Notes: generated from the sequence alone by a model not told the origin. A stretch of DNA of 64,000 bases from Litorivita sp040371945 (GCF_040371945.1 NZ_BAABWS010000002.1:620001-684000); one strand, 5' to 3'. Positions 1 to 8,122 are shown, counted from the first letter of the stretch. Numbers and translations: made by a program.

Positions 1-633
1 CACGGCCACAGGCTCGTCCGCTGCGCGCCCCGCCGCCATCAAGGCCCCCGCGATGCGCTCGGCGTGTTTCATGCCCATATAGATCACCAGAACCTGCGAG
101 CCGCGCGAGATCGCCTCCCAATCGAGGCTCGATGTCACCTCGCCGGTCTGGTCGTGGCCGGTGACAAAGGTCACCGATTGGTTCACATCGCGGTGCGTCA
201 CGGGGATGCCCGCATAGGCCAAACCGCCGATCCCTGCCGAAATTCCGGGGATAATGCGGATCGGAATGCCGTGCTGGACCAAGGTCTGCGCCTCTTCGCC
301 GCCGCGCCCGAAGACAAAGGGATCGCCGCCCTTGAGGCGCAAAACCCGTTTGCCCGCCCGCGCCAGATCGACCAGCCGCAAGGAGATATCCTTTTGTTTT
401 GCCGAAGGTTTTCCGCCGCGCTTGCCCGCATAGATATGCTCGGCCTGCGGCGCCCAATCCAAGATCGCCTCTTGCACCAGCGCATCATAGATCACCACAT
501 CGGCTTGGCGCAGCGCGTTGAGCGCGTGCAGCGTCAACAGCCCCGGATCGCCCGGACCCGCGCCGCACAGCCAGACCCAGCCCGCCTCAAGCACGGGCCA
601 ATCGGATGTCGGAAGAGAGATTGAATCAGTCAT
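1..633 (-). CDS. cobA: Uroporphyrinogen-III C-methyltransferase (partial, 3' end cut)
   Basis: SAM-dependent enzyme that methylates uroporphyrinogen III at C2 and C7 to give precorrin-2, the entry step to cobalamin and siroheme. The gene starts at ATG 633 and 211 codons are visible; the C-terminus lies off the left edge (family length about 250-280). Seen in the sequence: the glycine-rich GAGPGDPG (residues 24-31), LKGGDPFVFGRGGEE (100-114), the PGIS segment near 129 and VTHR (145-148), all signatures of the SUMT/precorrin methylase fold. It is divergent from cbiD with only about 115 bp between the starts, so both probably share one control region. I see no cobalamin riboswitch there. The SUMT assignment over other precorrin methylases rests on the overall pattern and is strong. 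Confidence 0.93.
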   Translation of the reverse strand, partial: MTDSISLPTSDWPVLEAGWVWLCGAGPGDPGLLTLHALNALRQADVVIYDALVQEAILDWAPQAEHIYAGKRGGKPSAKQKDISLRLVDLARAGKRVLRLKGGDPFVFGRGGEEAQTLVQHGIPIRIIPGISAGIGGLAYAGIPVTHRDVNQSVTFVTGHDQTGEVTSSLDWEAISRGSQVLVIYMGMKHAERIAGALMAAGRAADEPVAV

Positions 634-748
634 AGCGCCTTATGGCGCGAATTTTCCCCCGAAGGAAGATGCGCCCGCGCGGCAAATTTATCCGCGCGTG
701 CAGGGTTCGGATTGGCGCGCGGGCGCGGGCGTGGTTATAGTCGCGCGC

Positions 749-1828
749 ATGAGCGATGATCCCTCAATGACAGCGGCGGCGACAGCGGCGGCAAAACCCG
801 CCAGCGCGCTGCGCCGCGGCTGGACCACGGGCGCCTGCGCCACGGCGGCCACGCGGGCGGCCTTGATGGTGCTATGGGGCGAGGGCGCGCCCGAACGTGT
901 GCGCATCACCTTGCCGCGCGGCGAGCGGCCCGAGTTTGCCGTCGAGGCCGCGCGCAGCGGCGCAGGCTGGGCCGAGGCCTGTATCATCAAAGACGCGGGC
1001 GACGATCCCGATGTGACCCACCGCGCGCGCATCTGGGCGCGGGTCGAGGCCTCCGGCGGCGGCGTGGTGTTTGCCGCAGGCGCGGGCGTCGGCACGGTCA
1101 CCAAGGCGGGATTGCCCATCGGCGTGGGCGAGCCTGCGATCAATCCGGTGCCGCGCGAGATGATGGCGGGCACGGTGGCGGAAATGGCCGCACGCCTCGG
1201 GCAAGTGGCTGATATCAAAATCACAATCTCGGTCGAAGGCGGCGAGGCTTTGGCCGCGAAAACATGGAACCCGCGCCTTGGCATCATCGGCGGGCTGTCA
1301 ATCCTTGGCACCACGGGGATCGTGCGCCCGTTCAGCTGCGCGGCATGGATCGCCTCGATCCACCGCGGCATTGACGTGGCGCGCGCGGGCGGGCAGAGCC
1401 ATGTCGCGGGCTGCACAGGGGCCACGTCAGAGCGGGTGGTGCAGGCGCTATATGGCCTGCCCGATCACGCGATGCTCGATATGGGCGATTTCGCCGGAGG
1501 CATGCTCAAATACCTCGCCAAACATCCGGTCGCGCGGGTCACCATCGGCGGCGGCATCGGCAAGATGACCAAACTGGCCCAAGGCGCGCGCGATCTGCAC
1601 TCGGGGCGCTCTCAGGTGGATTTCGACGCGCTGGCCGAGGCGCTCGGCGCGCCGCAACTGGCGCAGGCGAACACGGCGCTGGAGGCCTACCGCATGATCG
1701 GCGCGCCGATGGCCGATTGGGTCGCCAAAGGCGCATTGGCCACGGCGCGCGCGATGCTGCCCGAAGGCGTGGCGGTGGATACGGTGGTGATCGACCGCGC
1801 GGGCACCATCTTGGGGCGCGCGCAATGA
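749..1828 (+). CDS. cbiD: Cobalt-precorrin-5B (C1)-methyltransferase
   Basis: Methylates C1 of (cobalt-)precorrin-5B during corrin ring synthesis, using SAM, in the cytoplasm. The protein has 359 aa from ATG 749 (MSDDPSMTAAA). The frame is open further upstream, but that part overlaps the cobA control region and looks non-coding. Seen: the family N-terminal GWTTGACATAA (residues 24-34), the glycine-rich GAGVGTVTKAGLP and GEPAINPVPR, and AGCTGATSE further on, all typical of CbiD. The stop TGA overlaps the cobK start in ATGA (1825-1828), so the two are translationally coupled. It opens a rightward operon cbiD-cobK-alkA-esterase. Confidence 0.93.
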   Translation: MSDDPSMTAAATAAAKPASALRRGWTTGACATAATRAALMVLWGEGAPERVRITLPRGERPEFAVEAARSGAGWAEACIIKDAGDDPDVTHRARIWARVEASGGGVVFAAGAGVGTVTKAGLPIGVGEPAINPVPREMMAGTVAEMAARLGQVADIKITISVEGGEALAAKTWNPRLGIIGGLSILGTTGIVRPFSCAAWIASIHRGIDVARAGGQSHVAGCTGATSERVVQALYGLPDHAMLDMGDFAGGMLKYLAKHPVARVTIGGGIGKMTKLAQGARDLHSGRSQVDFDALAEALGAPQLAQANTALEAYRMIGAPMADWVAKGALATARAMLPEGVAVDTVVIDRAGTILGRAQ

Positions 1829-2571
1829 CGGTGCTTTTGCTGGCGGGCACGCGCGAGGCGGCGGATATCGCCAAGGCCTTGGCTGCCAAGGGAGTTTCGG
1901 CCGAGGCCTCTTTGGCGGGGGCGACCCGTGCGCCCAAACCCTTGCCGCTCAAAACCCGCAGCGGCGGCTTTGGCGGGGCGCAGGGATTTGCCGACTACCT
2001 GCGCGGCGCGGGCATCACGTCGGTTCTGGACGCGACCCATCCTTTTGCCGCCCGTATCAGCGCGCGCAGCCTCGCGGTCTGCACGCAAATGGGGATCCCC
2101 TATGCGCAAGTCATGCGCCCGCCGTGGCAGGCGGGCGAGGGCGACCAGTGGACGGTGCTTGCGGACGAGGCGCAGGCCGCCGCTCACGTGCCGCGCGGCG
2201 CGGTGGTGTTCTTGGCCACGGGGCGGCAGACATTGGAGCGTTTCGCGCCGCTGGCGCAGAAGGATTGCACCCTGATTTGCCGCCAGATCGACCCGCCCGA
2301 GGGGGCCTTCCCCTTCCCGAAGGGGGAGTTCATGGTGGGCCGTCCGCCTTTCTCGGTCGAGGATGAAATCGCGCTGTTTCGATTGCTCGGCGTCGATTGG
2401 TTGATCGTGAAGAACGCGGGCGGCGAGGCGCCGCGCTCCAAGCTGACCGCTGCGCGGGTTTTGGGAATTCCGGTGGGGATGATCGCGCGGCCCGCGCCGC
2501 TCGATTGCACGCGGTTTGACACGATTGCTCCCGCGATTGCATGGGCCGAGGCGGGCGGGAAAATCCAATGA
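1825..2571 (+). CDS. cobK: Precorrin-6A reductase
   Basis: NADPH-dependent reductase that converts precorrin-6A to precorrin-6B in cobalamin synthesis. The protein has 248 aa; the start at 1825 is set by the ATGA overlap with cbiD and by the N-terminal nucleotide-fold start MTVLLLAGTREA. Seen: LDATHPFAARIS near residue 70, family signature segments FLATGRQTLE and GRPPFSVEDEIALF, and VKNAGGEAPRSKL toward the C-terminus, all characteristic of CobK/CbiJ. The stop TGA at 2569-2571 overlaps an ATG at 2568, which begins the unusual 14-bp relay that leads to the next gene. Confidence 0.93.
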   Translation: MTVLLLAGTREAADIAKALAAKGVSAEASLAGATRAPKPLPLKTRSGGFGGAQGFADYLRGAGITSVLDATHPFAARISARSLAVCTQMGIPYAQVMRPPWQAGEGDQWTVLADEAQAAAHVPRGAVVFLATGRQTLERFAPLAQKDCTLICRQIDPPEGAFPFPKGEFMVGRPPFSVEDEIALFRLLGVDWLIVKNAGGEAPRSKLTAARVLGIPVGMIARPAPLDCTRFDTIAPAIAWAEAGGKIQ

Positions 2572-2654
2572 GTGACCGATATGAGAACCGCAGCATGAGA
2601 CGCGCAAGATGAGCGCCGCAGCATGAGCGATACCCAATGAGCGAGATGGAATGA
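2568..2654 (+). other. Chain of overlapping mini-ORFs (stop-restart relay)
   Basis: Because the repeat unit is 14 nt, each ATG opens a short frame whose TGA falls exactly on the next ATG (ATGA). Read directly: 2568 opens a 14-codon peptide ending MRRAR at TGA 2610-2612; 2581 opens MRTAA; 2595 MRRAR; 2609 MSAAA; 2623 MSDTQ; 2637 MSEME with TGA 2652-2654, overlapping the alkA start at 2651. The last four links each end in a TGA that contains the next ATG. A ribosome finishing cobK could therefore re-initiate link by link into the glycosylase gene. Translation of the peptides is inference; the geometry is plain in the sequence. Confidence 0.6.
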
Positions 2655-2664
2655 GCGAGATCGG
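2568..2664 (+). repeat. Degenerate 14-bp tandem repeat, each unit starting ATGAG
   Basis: ATGAG occurs at 2568, 2581, 2595, 2609, 2623, 2637 and 2651; the spacing is 13 then exactly 14 five times. The units at 2581 (ATGAGAACCGCAGC) and 2609 (ATGAGCGCCGCAGC) match at 12 of 14 positions. The last spacer unit (ATGAGCGAGATGGA) also matches the first 14 bases of the downstream gene (ATGAGCGAGATCGG) at 12 of 14. This suggests growth by slipped duplication of a gene start. The repeat fills the whole gap between cobK and the alkA-like gene. Confidence 0.9.
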
Positions 2665-3286
2665 CTATATCATCACCTCCGACGCCTGCGTGGCGCGCGG
2701 GGCGCAGTGGCTGGCCGATGAGGACGAGGCCATGGCGCGTGCCTATGCTTTGACGGGGCCATTGCCCTTGCGGCTTAAACCCGACGGGTTTGCCGAACTG
2801 CTCAGCGCCATCGTCAGCCAGCAGGTCTCTGTCGCCTCGGCCCGCGCCATTTGGGGGCGGATGGTGGCGGCTGGGATGGATGATCCGGCCAATATCCTGC
2901 GCGCCAGCGACGAGGCGTTGCGCGCCATTGGCCTGAGCCGTCAGAAGGTCAAATATGCCCGCGCCTTGGCCGAGGCGGGGATCGATTTTGCCGCCCTGCG
3001 CCGCGCGCCGGAGCCGCAGATCATCAAGACCCTCACCGCCGTGTCCGGCATCGGGGTCTGGACGGCGGAAATCTATACGATGTTCTCTTTGGGCCGCGCC
3101 GATATCTTCCCCGCTGGCGATCTGGCGCTGCAAGAGGCGGCGCGCGATCTTTACGCTCTGCCCGAGCGGCCCAAGGAGCGCGCCCTGCGCGAGATGGCCC
3201 AAAGATGGAGCCCGTGGAGATCGGTTGCCGCGCGGATGCTTTTTGCCTACTACCATGTAGCAAAACAAAGGGAAGGGATCCGATGA
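2651..3286 (+). CDS. alkA: DNA-3-methyladenine glycosylase II (HhH-GPD family)
   Basis: Base-excision repair glycosylase that removes alkylated bases such as 3-methyladenine. The protein has 211 aa from ATG 2651. Seen: IVSQQVS (residues 54-60), a helix-hairpin-helix segment LTAVSGIGVWTAE (128-140) and FPAGDLALQ, where Asp157 sits at the position of the catalytic aspartate of the HhH-GPD superfamily. There is no C-terminal Cys cluster, so it is not the Fe-S (Nth/MutY) type. It is short compared with E. coli AlkA and lacks that protein's N-terminal domain, as in many alphaproteobacterial homologues. It sits in a cobalamin operon, reached through the 14-bp relay, and its stop overlaps the esterase start. 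Confidence 0.88.
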   Translation: MSEIGYIITSDACVARGAQWLADEDEAMARAYALTGPLPLRLKPDGFAELLSAIVSQQVSVASARAIWGRMVAAGMDDPANILRASDEALRAIGLSRQKVKYARALAEAGIDFAALRRAPEPQIIKTLTAVSGIGVWTAEIYTMFSLGRADIFPAGDLALQEAARDLYALPERPKERALREMAQRWSPWRSVAARMLFAYYHVAKQREGIR

Positions 3287-3948
3287 CCCGCGTGTTGAAA
3301 TCCGAACGAGTCGAGCCGAAATCCGGCACCACCCGCTCTGTGGTGGTCTTGCTGCACGGCTATGGCGCCAATGGGGCCGATCTTTTGGGGCTGGCCGATC
3401 CTTTGGGCGATCACCTGCCCGACACGCTGTTCATCGCGCCCGATGCGCCCGAAAGCATCCCGATGATGGCCAATGGCTATCAATGGTTCCCGATTCCGTG
3501 GATCGACGGGTCGAGCGAGGAAGAGGCCGAGCGCGGGCTCAATGCTGCCGCCGAAGACCTCAACGCCTTCCTTGATGCGATCTTGGTCGATGAGGATTTG
3601 CTGCCCGAACAAATGGTGCTTTTGGGCTTTTCCCAAGGCACGATGATGTCGCTGCATGTGGCGCCGCGCCGCGAGGATGAAATCGCGGGGATCGTAGCGT
3701 TTTCGGGCCGTTTGCTGCAACCGGAATCGCTCAAGGACGCGGCGGTGAGCAAGCCTGCGGTCCTGTTGATCCATGGCGATATGGACGATGTGGTGCCGCC
3801 GCAAAGCCTGCCCGAGGCGGCCGAGGCCCTGCAAGAGGCGGGGTTCAAAGAGGTCTATGCCCATATCATGAAGGGCACCGCCCATGGCATCGCGCCCGAC
3901 GGGTTGCAGGTCGCGCTGGCCTTCATGCGTGACAAGGCGGGCTTTTAG
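3283..3948 (+). CDS. Alpha/beta-hydrolase, phospholipase/carboxylesterase family
   Basis: Small serine esterase of the carboxylesterase-2 family, probably cytoplasmic; the natural substrate is unknown. The protein has 221 aa. The start at 3283 is chosen because its ATGA overlaps the glycosylase stop (3284-3286) and is preceded by the purine-rich AAGGGAAGGG-like site. Seen: LLHGYGANGADLL (oxyanion region, residues 23-35), nucleophile elbow GFSQG (Ser117), HGDMDDVVP (acid near residue 169) and TAHGI (His201). It is the last gene of the cbiD-cobK-alkA run; a role connected to cobalamin or alkylation repair is not implied by the sequence. Confidence 0.87.
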   Translation: MTRVLKSERVEPKSGTTRSVVVLLHGYGANGADLLGLADPLGDHLPDTLFIAPDAPESIPMMANGYQWFPIPWIDGSSEEEAERGLNAAAEDLNAFLDAILVDEDLLPEQMVLLGFSQGTMMSLHVAPRREDEIAGIVAFSGRLLQPESLKDAAVSKPAVLLIHGDMDDVVPPQSLPEAAEALQEAGFKEVYAHIMKGTAHGIAPDGLQVALAFMRDKAGF

Positions 3949-4031
3949 GGTTTTACGCTGCGTCAGGTGACTTTACCGGCGGGTCAACACATGGAAGAGT
4001 TTGCCCAGCCAACGACAGGGAGAGGGCAGAT

Positions 4032-4328
4032 ATGATCATCATTTGTGGCACCATCGAAGTGAAAGAAGAGGGCATCGAGGCCTATAAAAAGGCCGCCGCT
4101 GTCGCGACCGAAATCACCTTGACCGAAGAGGGATGCGGCACCTACGGGTTTTTCCAAAGCCTTGATAAGCCGACGGTTTTCCGCGTCTATGAGGAATGGG
4201 AAAGCAAGGACAACCTGCGCGCCCATGGCGCGGCAGAGCATTTCAAAGCCTTCGGCGCCGCAATCAAGGACATCGTTGTGGCGCGCAAGATCCAGATGAT
4301 CGAACCGGCGCGTATCGTCGATCTGTAA
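4032..4328 (+). CDS. Antibiotic biosynthesis monooxygenase (ABM) domain protein
   Basis: A 98-aa single-domain protein of the dimeric alpha/beta-barrel ABM (YgiN-like) family, which includes quinol and polyketide monooxygenases and heme-degrading relatives. Seen: an N-terminal strand IIICGTIEVKEEG, a central helix, EEGCGTYGFFQS, then VFRVYEEWESKDNLRAH and HFKAFG, the typical ABM order. No cofactor site can be read. It has its own AGGGAG-type ribosome site just upstream and a strong terminator just after it, so it is probably a single-gene transcript. The substrate is unknown. Confidence 0.85.
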   Translation: MIIICGTIEVKEEGIEAYKKAAAVATEITLTEEGCGTYGFFQSLDKPTVFRVYEEWESKDNLRAHGAAEHFKAFGAAIKDIVVARKIQMIEPARIVDL

Positions 4329-4367
4329 CTGCTCCGCCGCCCCACCGGCGCGGATCGCAGCTGTTTC

Positions 4368-4401
4368 AAAACGCCCAAGGCCCCGCGCTTTGGGCGTTTT
4401 T
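4368..4401 (+). terminator. Rho-independent terminator of the ABM gene
   Basis: Arms AAAACGCCCA and TGGGCGTTTT enclose a GC-rich loop and are followed by further T, 40 bp after the ABM stop. Confidence 0.85.
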
Positions 4402-4599
4402 CATGCACGCAGCCCGTGATGCGGCGCGATTTGCCCAATGTCACGGCAGTGTTACGCTTTGGGGGTAAATCGGCCCTTGATTGGCATATCTCGCCTCTTG
4501 CCAGACGCAATCCGCGAGATATAGTTGAGTTAGATTTCGGGGCGGGGTGTCCCGCCTTGATGCCACAACAGGCAGACAGGGCAGGGGGCCTTTCGCCAG

Positions 4600-5184
4600 A
4601 TGGACGGAGACTTTAGAACCGAATTTGTCAGAGAACCGGGCGCGCTGAAGCATTTTCCCGCGCTGGTGCTGAATGCCGATTATAGGCCCTTGTCCTATTA
4701 TCCGCTTTCGCTCTGGCCATGGCAGGAGGCGGTCAAGGCGGCGTTCTTGCAGCGGGTCGATATCGTTTCGGAATACGATCAGGTCGTCCATTCGCCGAGT
4801 ATGGAATTCAAAATCCCCTCGGTCGTCGTCCTCAAAGATTATGTCAAACCTCAAAAGCGCGTGGCCTTCACGCGCTTTAATTTATTTTTGCGCGACGAGT
4901 TTTGTTGCCAATATTGCGGCGCGCGCGGGGATTTGACCTTTGATCATGTGGTGCCGCGCGCTGCGGGCGGGATCACCTCTTGGGAAAATGTCGTGGCGGC
5001 CTGCTCGCCGTGCAACCTGCGCAAAGGCTCCAAAAGCCTGCGCATGGCGCAGATGAGCCTGCGCAAACCGCCGCGCGCCCCCGCCGCCGAAGAGCTGCGC
5101 AATATGGGGCGCAAGTTTCCGCCAAATCACCTGCATTCAAGCTGGATGGACTTTCTCTATTGGGATGCGGAGCTGGAGGCCTAG
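4600..5184 (+). CDS. HNH endonuclease family protein
   Basis: A 194-aa protein with a C-terminal HNH nuclease fold: zinc-type CQYC (residues 103-106), the metal/catalytic DH in LTFDHVVPR (115-116), an Asn in the WENVV segment and the second zinc pair CSPC (135-138). The N-terminal half (ALVLNADYRPLSYYPLSLWPWQEAV) is the conserved lead-in of a stand-alone bacterial HNH family found widely in alphaproteobacteria, CRISPR- and phage-independent. Its cellular role is not known; it lacks neighbours such as methylases that would mark restriction. Start ATG 4600 is the first that keeps this conserved segment. Confidence 0.85.
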   Translation: MDGDFRTEFVREPGALKHFPALVLNADYRPLSYYPLSLWPWQEAVKAAFLQRVDIVSEYDQVVHSPSMEFKIPSVVVLKDYVKPQKRVAFTRFNLFLRDEFCCQYCGARGDLTFDHVVPRAAGGITSWENVVAACSPCNLRKGSKSLRMAQMSLRKPPRAPAAEELRNMGRKFPPNHLHSSWMDFLYWDAELEA

Positions 5185-5206
5185 CGCCCCCCGTTTGCGG
5201 CAAAAG

Positions 5207-5239
5207 AAAACGCCGGCCCTGATCCAGAGCCGGCGTTTT
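5207..5239. terminator. Bidirectional terminator between the HNH and bactofilin genes
   Basis: Perfect 11-bp arms AAAACGCCGGC / GCCGGCGTTTT with an 11-nt loop. T or A runs on both sides suit the two convergent genes. Confidence 0.88.
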
Positions 5240-5273
5240 CATTGAAATTTGTGTATTCGACAGGCCTTGGGCC

Positions 5274-5777
5274 TTAGGCCTCGGGCGTCGCCGGAGCGTT
5301 GGGCGCTGCGTTTTTTGCCGCCGAGTTCAGCGGATCGTCCTGACGCTGCACCGAGCCTTCGAAATGCGCACCGCTCTCGATGGCGATGGTTTTGTGGATG
5401 ATGTCGCCTTCGACACGCGCGGTCGAGGTCAGGCGCACCTTGAGGCCGCGCACACGGCCCACGATGCGGCCATTGACCACCACGTCATCGGCCACCACTT
5501 CGCCGCGCACCGTGGCGCCTTCGCCCACGGTCAAAAGATGCGCGCGAATGTCGCCCTCGATGGTGCCTTCGATCTGGATGTCGCCGGTGGTCTTGAGGTT
5601 GCCGGTCACGGTCAGATCGGCCGACAAAACCGAGGCAGGCGGCTTGGCCTTGGGCGCCGAGGCTTTGAACTCGCTGGGCGCGGGTTTGGGCATCGCGCCG
5701 GATTTTTCTGCAGCCACAGGGGCGGTTGCATCAGCGGCCTTGGGGCCGGGCTCGTTGATCTTGCTCTTAGAAAACAT
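5274..5777 (-). CDS. Bactofilin (polymer-forming cytoskeletal protein)
   Basis: A 167-aa bactofilin. These proteins polymerise without nucleotide into membrane-associated filaments that place cell-wall enzymes. Seen: a proline/alanine-rich unstructured N-terminus (about residues 1-50), the central right-handed beta-helix with repeating turns (LTVTGNLKTTGDIQIEGTI, then EGDIRAHLLTVGEGATVRG and further rungs to about 145), and a disordered tail. The start overlaps the end of the upstream M23 hydrolase gene by 11 nt, a bactofilin-peptidase coupling known from several shape systems such as Helicobacter CcmA/Csd and Caulobacter BacA. A role in local wall growth is inferred from this. Confidence 0.92.
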   Translation of the reverse strand: MFSKSKINEPGPKAADATAPVAAEKSGAMPKPAPSEFKASAPKAKPPASVLSADLTVTGNLKTTGDIQIEGTIEGDIRAHLLTVGEGATVRGEVVADDVVVNGRIVGRVRGLKVRLTSTARVEGDIIHKTIAIESGAHFEGSVQRQDDPLNSAAKNAAPNAPATPEA

Positions 5778-7098
5778 CGTTGGCAGCCTTAATATAGATC
5801 ATAGGGTTTACGGCCTTTCCGCCGACTCGCACTTCGTAATGCAGGTGGGGTCCGGTCACACGTCCGGAGGCCCCCATATCACCAATTCGCGTGCCGCGCG
5901 AGACTCTTTGTCCCACTTTGACATTCAAACGTGACATATGGGCATAACGGGTCTCGATGCCGAACTCGTGCTGGATCTTGACCAAACGGCCATAGCCCGA
6001 GGACCAACCGGCATGCACCACGGTGCCGTCGGCAGTCGCATAGAGCGGCGTGCCCACGGGACCCGCGAAATCCACACCCTTATGCAACCGGCGCCCGCCC
6101 GTTTTGGGATCGCGGCGATAGCCGAAGGGCGAGGTGAAGCGATAGGAGTTTTTCACCGGCAAGGCAAAGGGCGCCTTTTCGGCGGCAATGCGGTACAGGT
6201 TCAACCGGTCCATCTGGTTGAGGATACGGTTGGCGCGGCTGGCATCGGGGGAGGGCAATTCGCCCTTGGTCGAAAACACCACCGGCGTCAGCGGCCCGCC
6301 TTGCCCCGAATAGCCGCGGCGCACTTGGGCCAAAAGGCTTTCGGGGTTCATACCGGCATTGCGGAACATTTTGTTGAGCGGCTCGACCGAGACGGTCATC
6401 GCCTCTTCAAGCTGGCGGAAAATCTGGTCGTTCTGGTCTTTGAGGGACTGGATTTCGGCGGCCATCTCGTCGGCCTGCAGCAAGGCCCCTTGGGCATCGG
6501 CAATGATCTTGTCGCGTTCGCTGGCGGTTTGCGCCAAAGCGAGGGCGAGAAAATCACTGGCCCCGTCATTCGCACCGCTTTGCGCGGCCAGAGCCTCGAC
6601 ATTGTCGCCGTCATTGGTTTGCAAGGCGGCGACCTCGCGGCGGGCCTGCTCGCGCTCGCCCATGGTGCGGCGCAGCGTCGCCTGAATCACCTCGATACCG
6701 GTCTCAAGCTCGCGGCGGCGGGTTTCGGAGGCCAGCAAATCCGACTGCATCACCGAAATCTGGCGCAGGGCCGAATTGAACCGCTCTTGCGCCGCAAGCG
6801 CCTCTTCGGCGCGCAGGTCGCGTTCGGAAGACAGAAGGTTGAGGCGGGCCTCATAGGCGCGTTGCTCGCGCTTGGCCTGCTCGCGGAAATTGCCCGCGCC
6901 GATGGAATCCATGAGCAAGATCGCGGTGGCGATAATCGCCCAAGCCACAATCGCCGCAGAGCCGATAAATCCGACGACCTGCGTGCCAGGACGCAGGCGG
7001 ATGAATCGTGTGTCTGTATCAGAGCGCAGGAAGACCCGACGTTCCGGAAAATGCCGCTCAAGCAGCGCGTGCCAACGCATAGCGATCCGTGTTTTCAC
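5767..7098 (-). CDS. M23 family metallopeptidase, membrane-anchored, coiled-coil
   Basis: Peptidoglycan endopeptidase of the LytM/M23 type, 443 aa. Seen: one transmembrane helix (residues about 41-63), a long Glu/Arg/Ala-rich coiled coil (about 72-250), then a C-terminal LytM domain with zinc ligands His339 and Asp343 in HKGVDFAGP, the conserved YAH segment and HLHYEV (His418/His420). All expected catalytic residues are present, so an active enzyme rather than an EnvC/NlpD-like activator is likely. Its 3' end overlaps the bactofilin start, making a translationally coupled pair that probably acts together in shape or localized wall cleavage. Confidence 0.92.
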   Translation of the reverse strand: MKTRIAMRWHALLERHFPERRVFLRSDTDTRFIRLRPGTQVVGFIGSAAIVAWAIIATAILLMDSIGAGNFREQAKREQRAYEARLNLLSSERDLRAEEALAAQERFNSALRQISVMQSDLLASETRRRELETGIEVIQATLRRTMGEREQARREVAALQTNDGDNVEALAAQSGANDGASDFLALALAQTASERDKIIADAQGALLQADEMAAEIQSLKDQNDQIFRQLEEAMTVSVEPLNKMFRNAGMNPESLLAQVRRGYSGQGGPLTPVVFSTKGELPSPDASRANRILNQMDRLNLYRIAAEKAPFALPVKNSYRFTSPFGYRRDPKTGGRRLHKGVDFAGPVGTPLYATADGTVVHAGWSSGYGRLVKIQHEFGIETRYAHMSRLNVKVGQRVSRGTRIGDMGASGRVTGPHLHYEVRVGGKAVNPMIYIKAANDVF

Positions 7099-7309
7099 GA
7101 ATTTCAGTCCCTTGTTTTACCCGTCCCAGTAGAGCGCTTGTTTTTTTGGCCGGAGTTATCCAGCTGCGCTTTGGATAAAGTGATTACCCAGCCAAGCCCC
7201 ATAGGGCAAGGTTTTTGGGCCGCGCTCTGTGCGTGATCGGCCAAAACAAGCTTATTTGGCGAAAAACCGCCGACTCACGAGGGGGTTACAGTGGGAAGTT
7301 AACCCAAGG

Positions 7310-8122
7310 TTACTCGGTCAGGGGCCAATAGAAATCAGGGGGCAACCCCGCTTCGGCGCGCTTCTCCTCGTTAAAGGGCGGCTTGAGCGTGCTGTGGAAA
7401 TATTTGCGGACAAGGTTGTGGAAGGTTTCCTTAGGGTCAAGATTGTGCCTGCCGCACAGGAAGTGGAACCACTTGGACCCATAGGCCACATGGCCGACCT
7501 CTTCGCCATAGATCACCTTGAGCGCCTCGACGGTTTGCTCGTCTTTGGCCCGCTCGAACACCGCGATCATCCCCGGCGTGACGTCCAATCCGCGCGCCTC
7601 CAAAACCATCGGCACCACGGCCAGACGGCCCATCAGATCTTGCGCCGTATCCTCCGCCCCGCGCCACATGCCCGCATGGGCGGGCATGGCGCCATAATGG
7701 CTGCCTTGCGCTTCAAGACAGTCGCACATCAGGTTGAAATGTTTGGATTCTTCATCCGCCGCCTTGACCCAGTCATCGTAGAACCCAAGCGGGAATTCGA
7801 CATCGGTGAAGCGCGCGATGATGTCCCAATGCAGGTCCACGGCGTTAAGCTCGATATGGGCGACCGCATGGATCATCGCGATGCGGCCCTGCTCGGTGCC
7901 CGGTTTGCGTTTGGGCACATCGCGCGGGTCCAACAGCGCGGGCGTTGCGGGGCGGGCGGGATGCAGCGGCGGGCTGGCCGAGCCGATGGGAATGCTGCGC
8001 CCTTCGCCGCGCGCCGCGAACCATGTGGCCGCATGGCGATGCGACAGCGCGGTTTTCGCCCGCCCGTCGGCGCAGGTCAGAACCTCCATCGCCATTTCGG
8101 CGAGGGTCATTTGCCCGCTCAT
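7310..8122 (-). CDS. DUF455 ferritin-like domain protein
   Basis: A 270-aa protein of the DUF455 family, a ferritin-like four-helix bundle expected to bind two metal ions. Seen: HAVAHIELNAVDLHWD, the helix with DEESKHF, VLEARGLD and EEVGHVAYG, which supply the repeated Glu and ExxH ligands of a di-iron centre. Its reaction is unknown; relatives of the wider superfamily include tRNA hydroxylase MiaE and rubrerythrin-like proteins. The start ATG (8122) overlaps the TGA of the upstream peroxiredoxin, so the pair is a coupled two-gene unit, which fits an oxidative-stress setting but does not prove it. Confidence 0.85.
   Translation of the reverse strand: MSGQMTLAEMAMEVLTCADGRAKTALSHRHAATWFAARGEGRSIPIGSASPPLHPARPATPALLDPRDVPKRKPGTEQGRIAMIHAVAHIELNAVDLHWDIIARFTDVEFPLGFYDDWVKAADEESKHFNLMCDCLEAQGSHYGAMPAHAGMWRGAEDTAQDLMGRLAVVPMVLEARGLDVTPGMIAVFERAKDEQTVEALKVIYGEEVGHVAYGSKWFHFLCGRHNLDPKETFHNLVRKYFHSTLKPPFNEEKRAEAGLPPDFYWPLTE

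Noticed and set aside
633..749. Cobalamin riboswitch between cobA and cbiD
   Set aside because: The gap is too short (115 bp) for the usual aptamer on either side and no B12-box-like sequence is visible.
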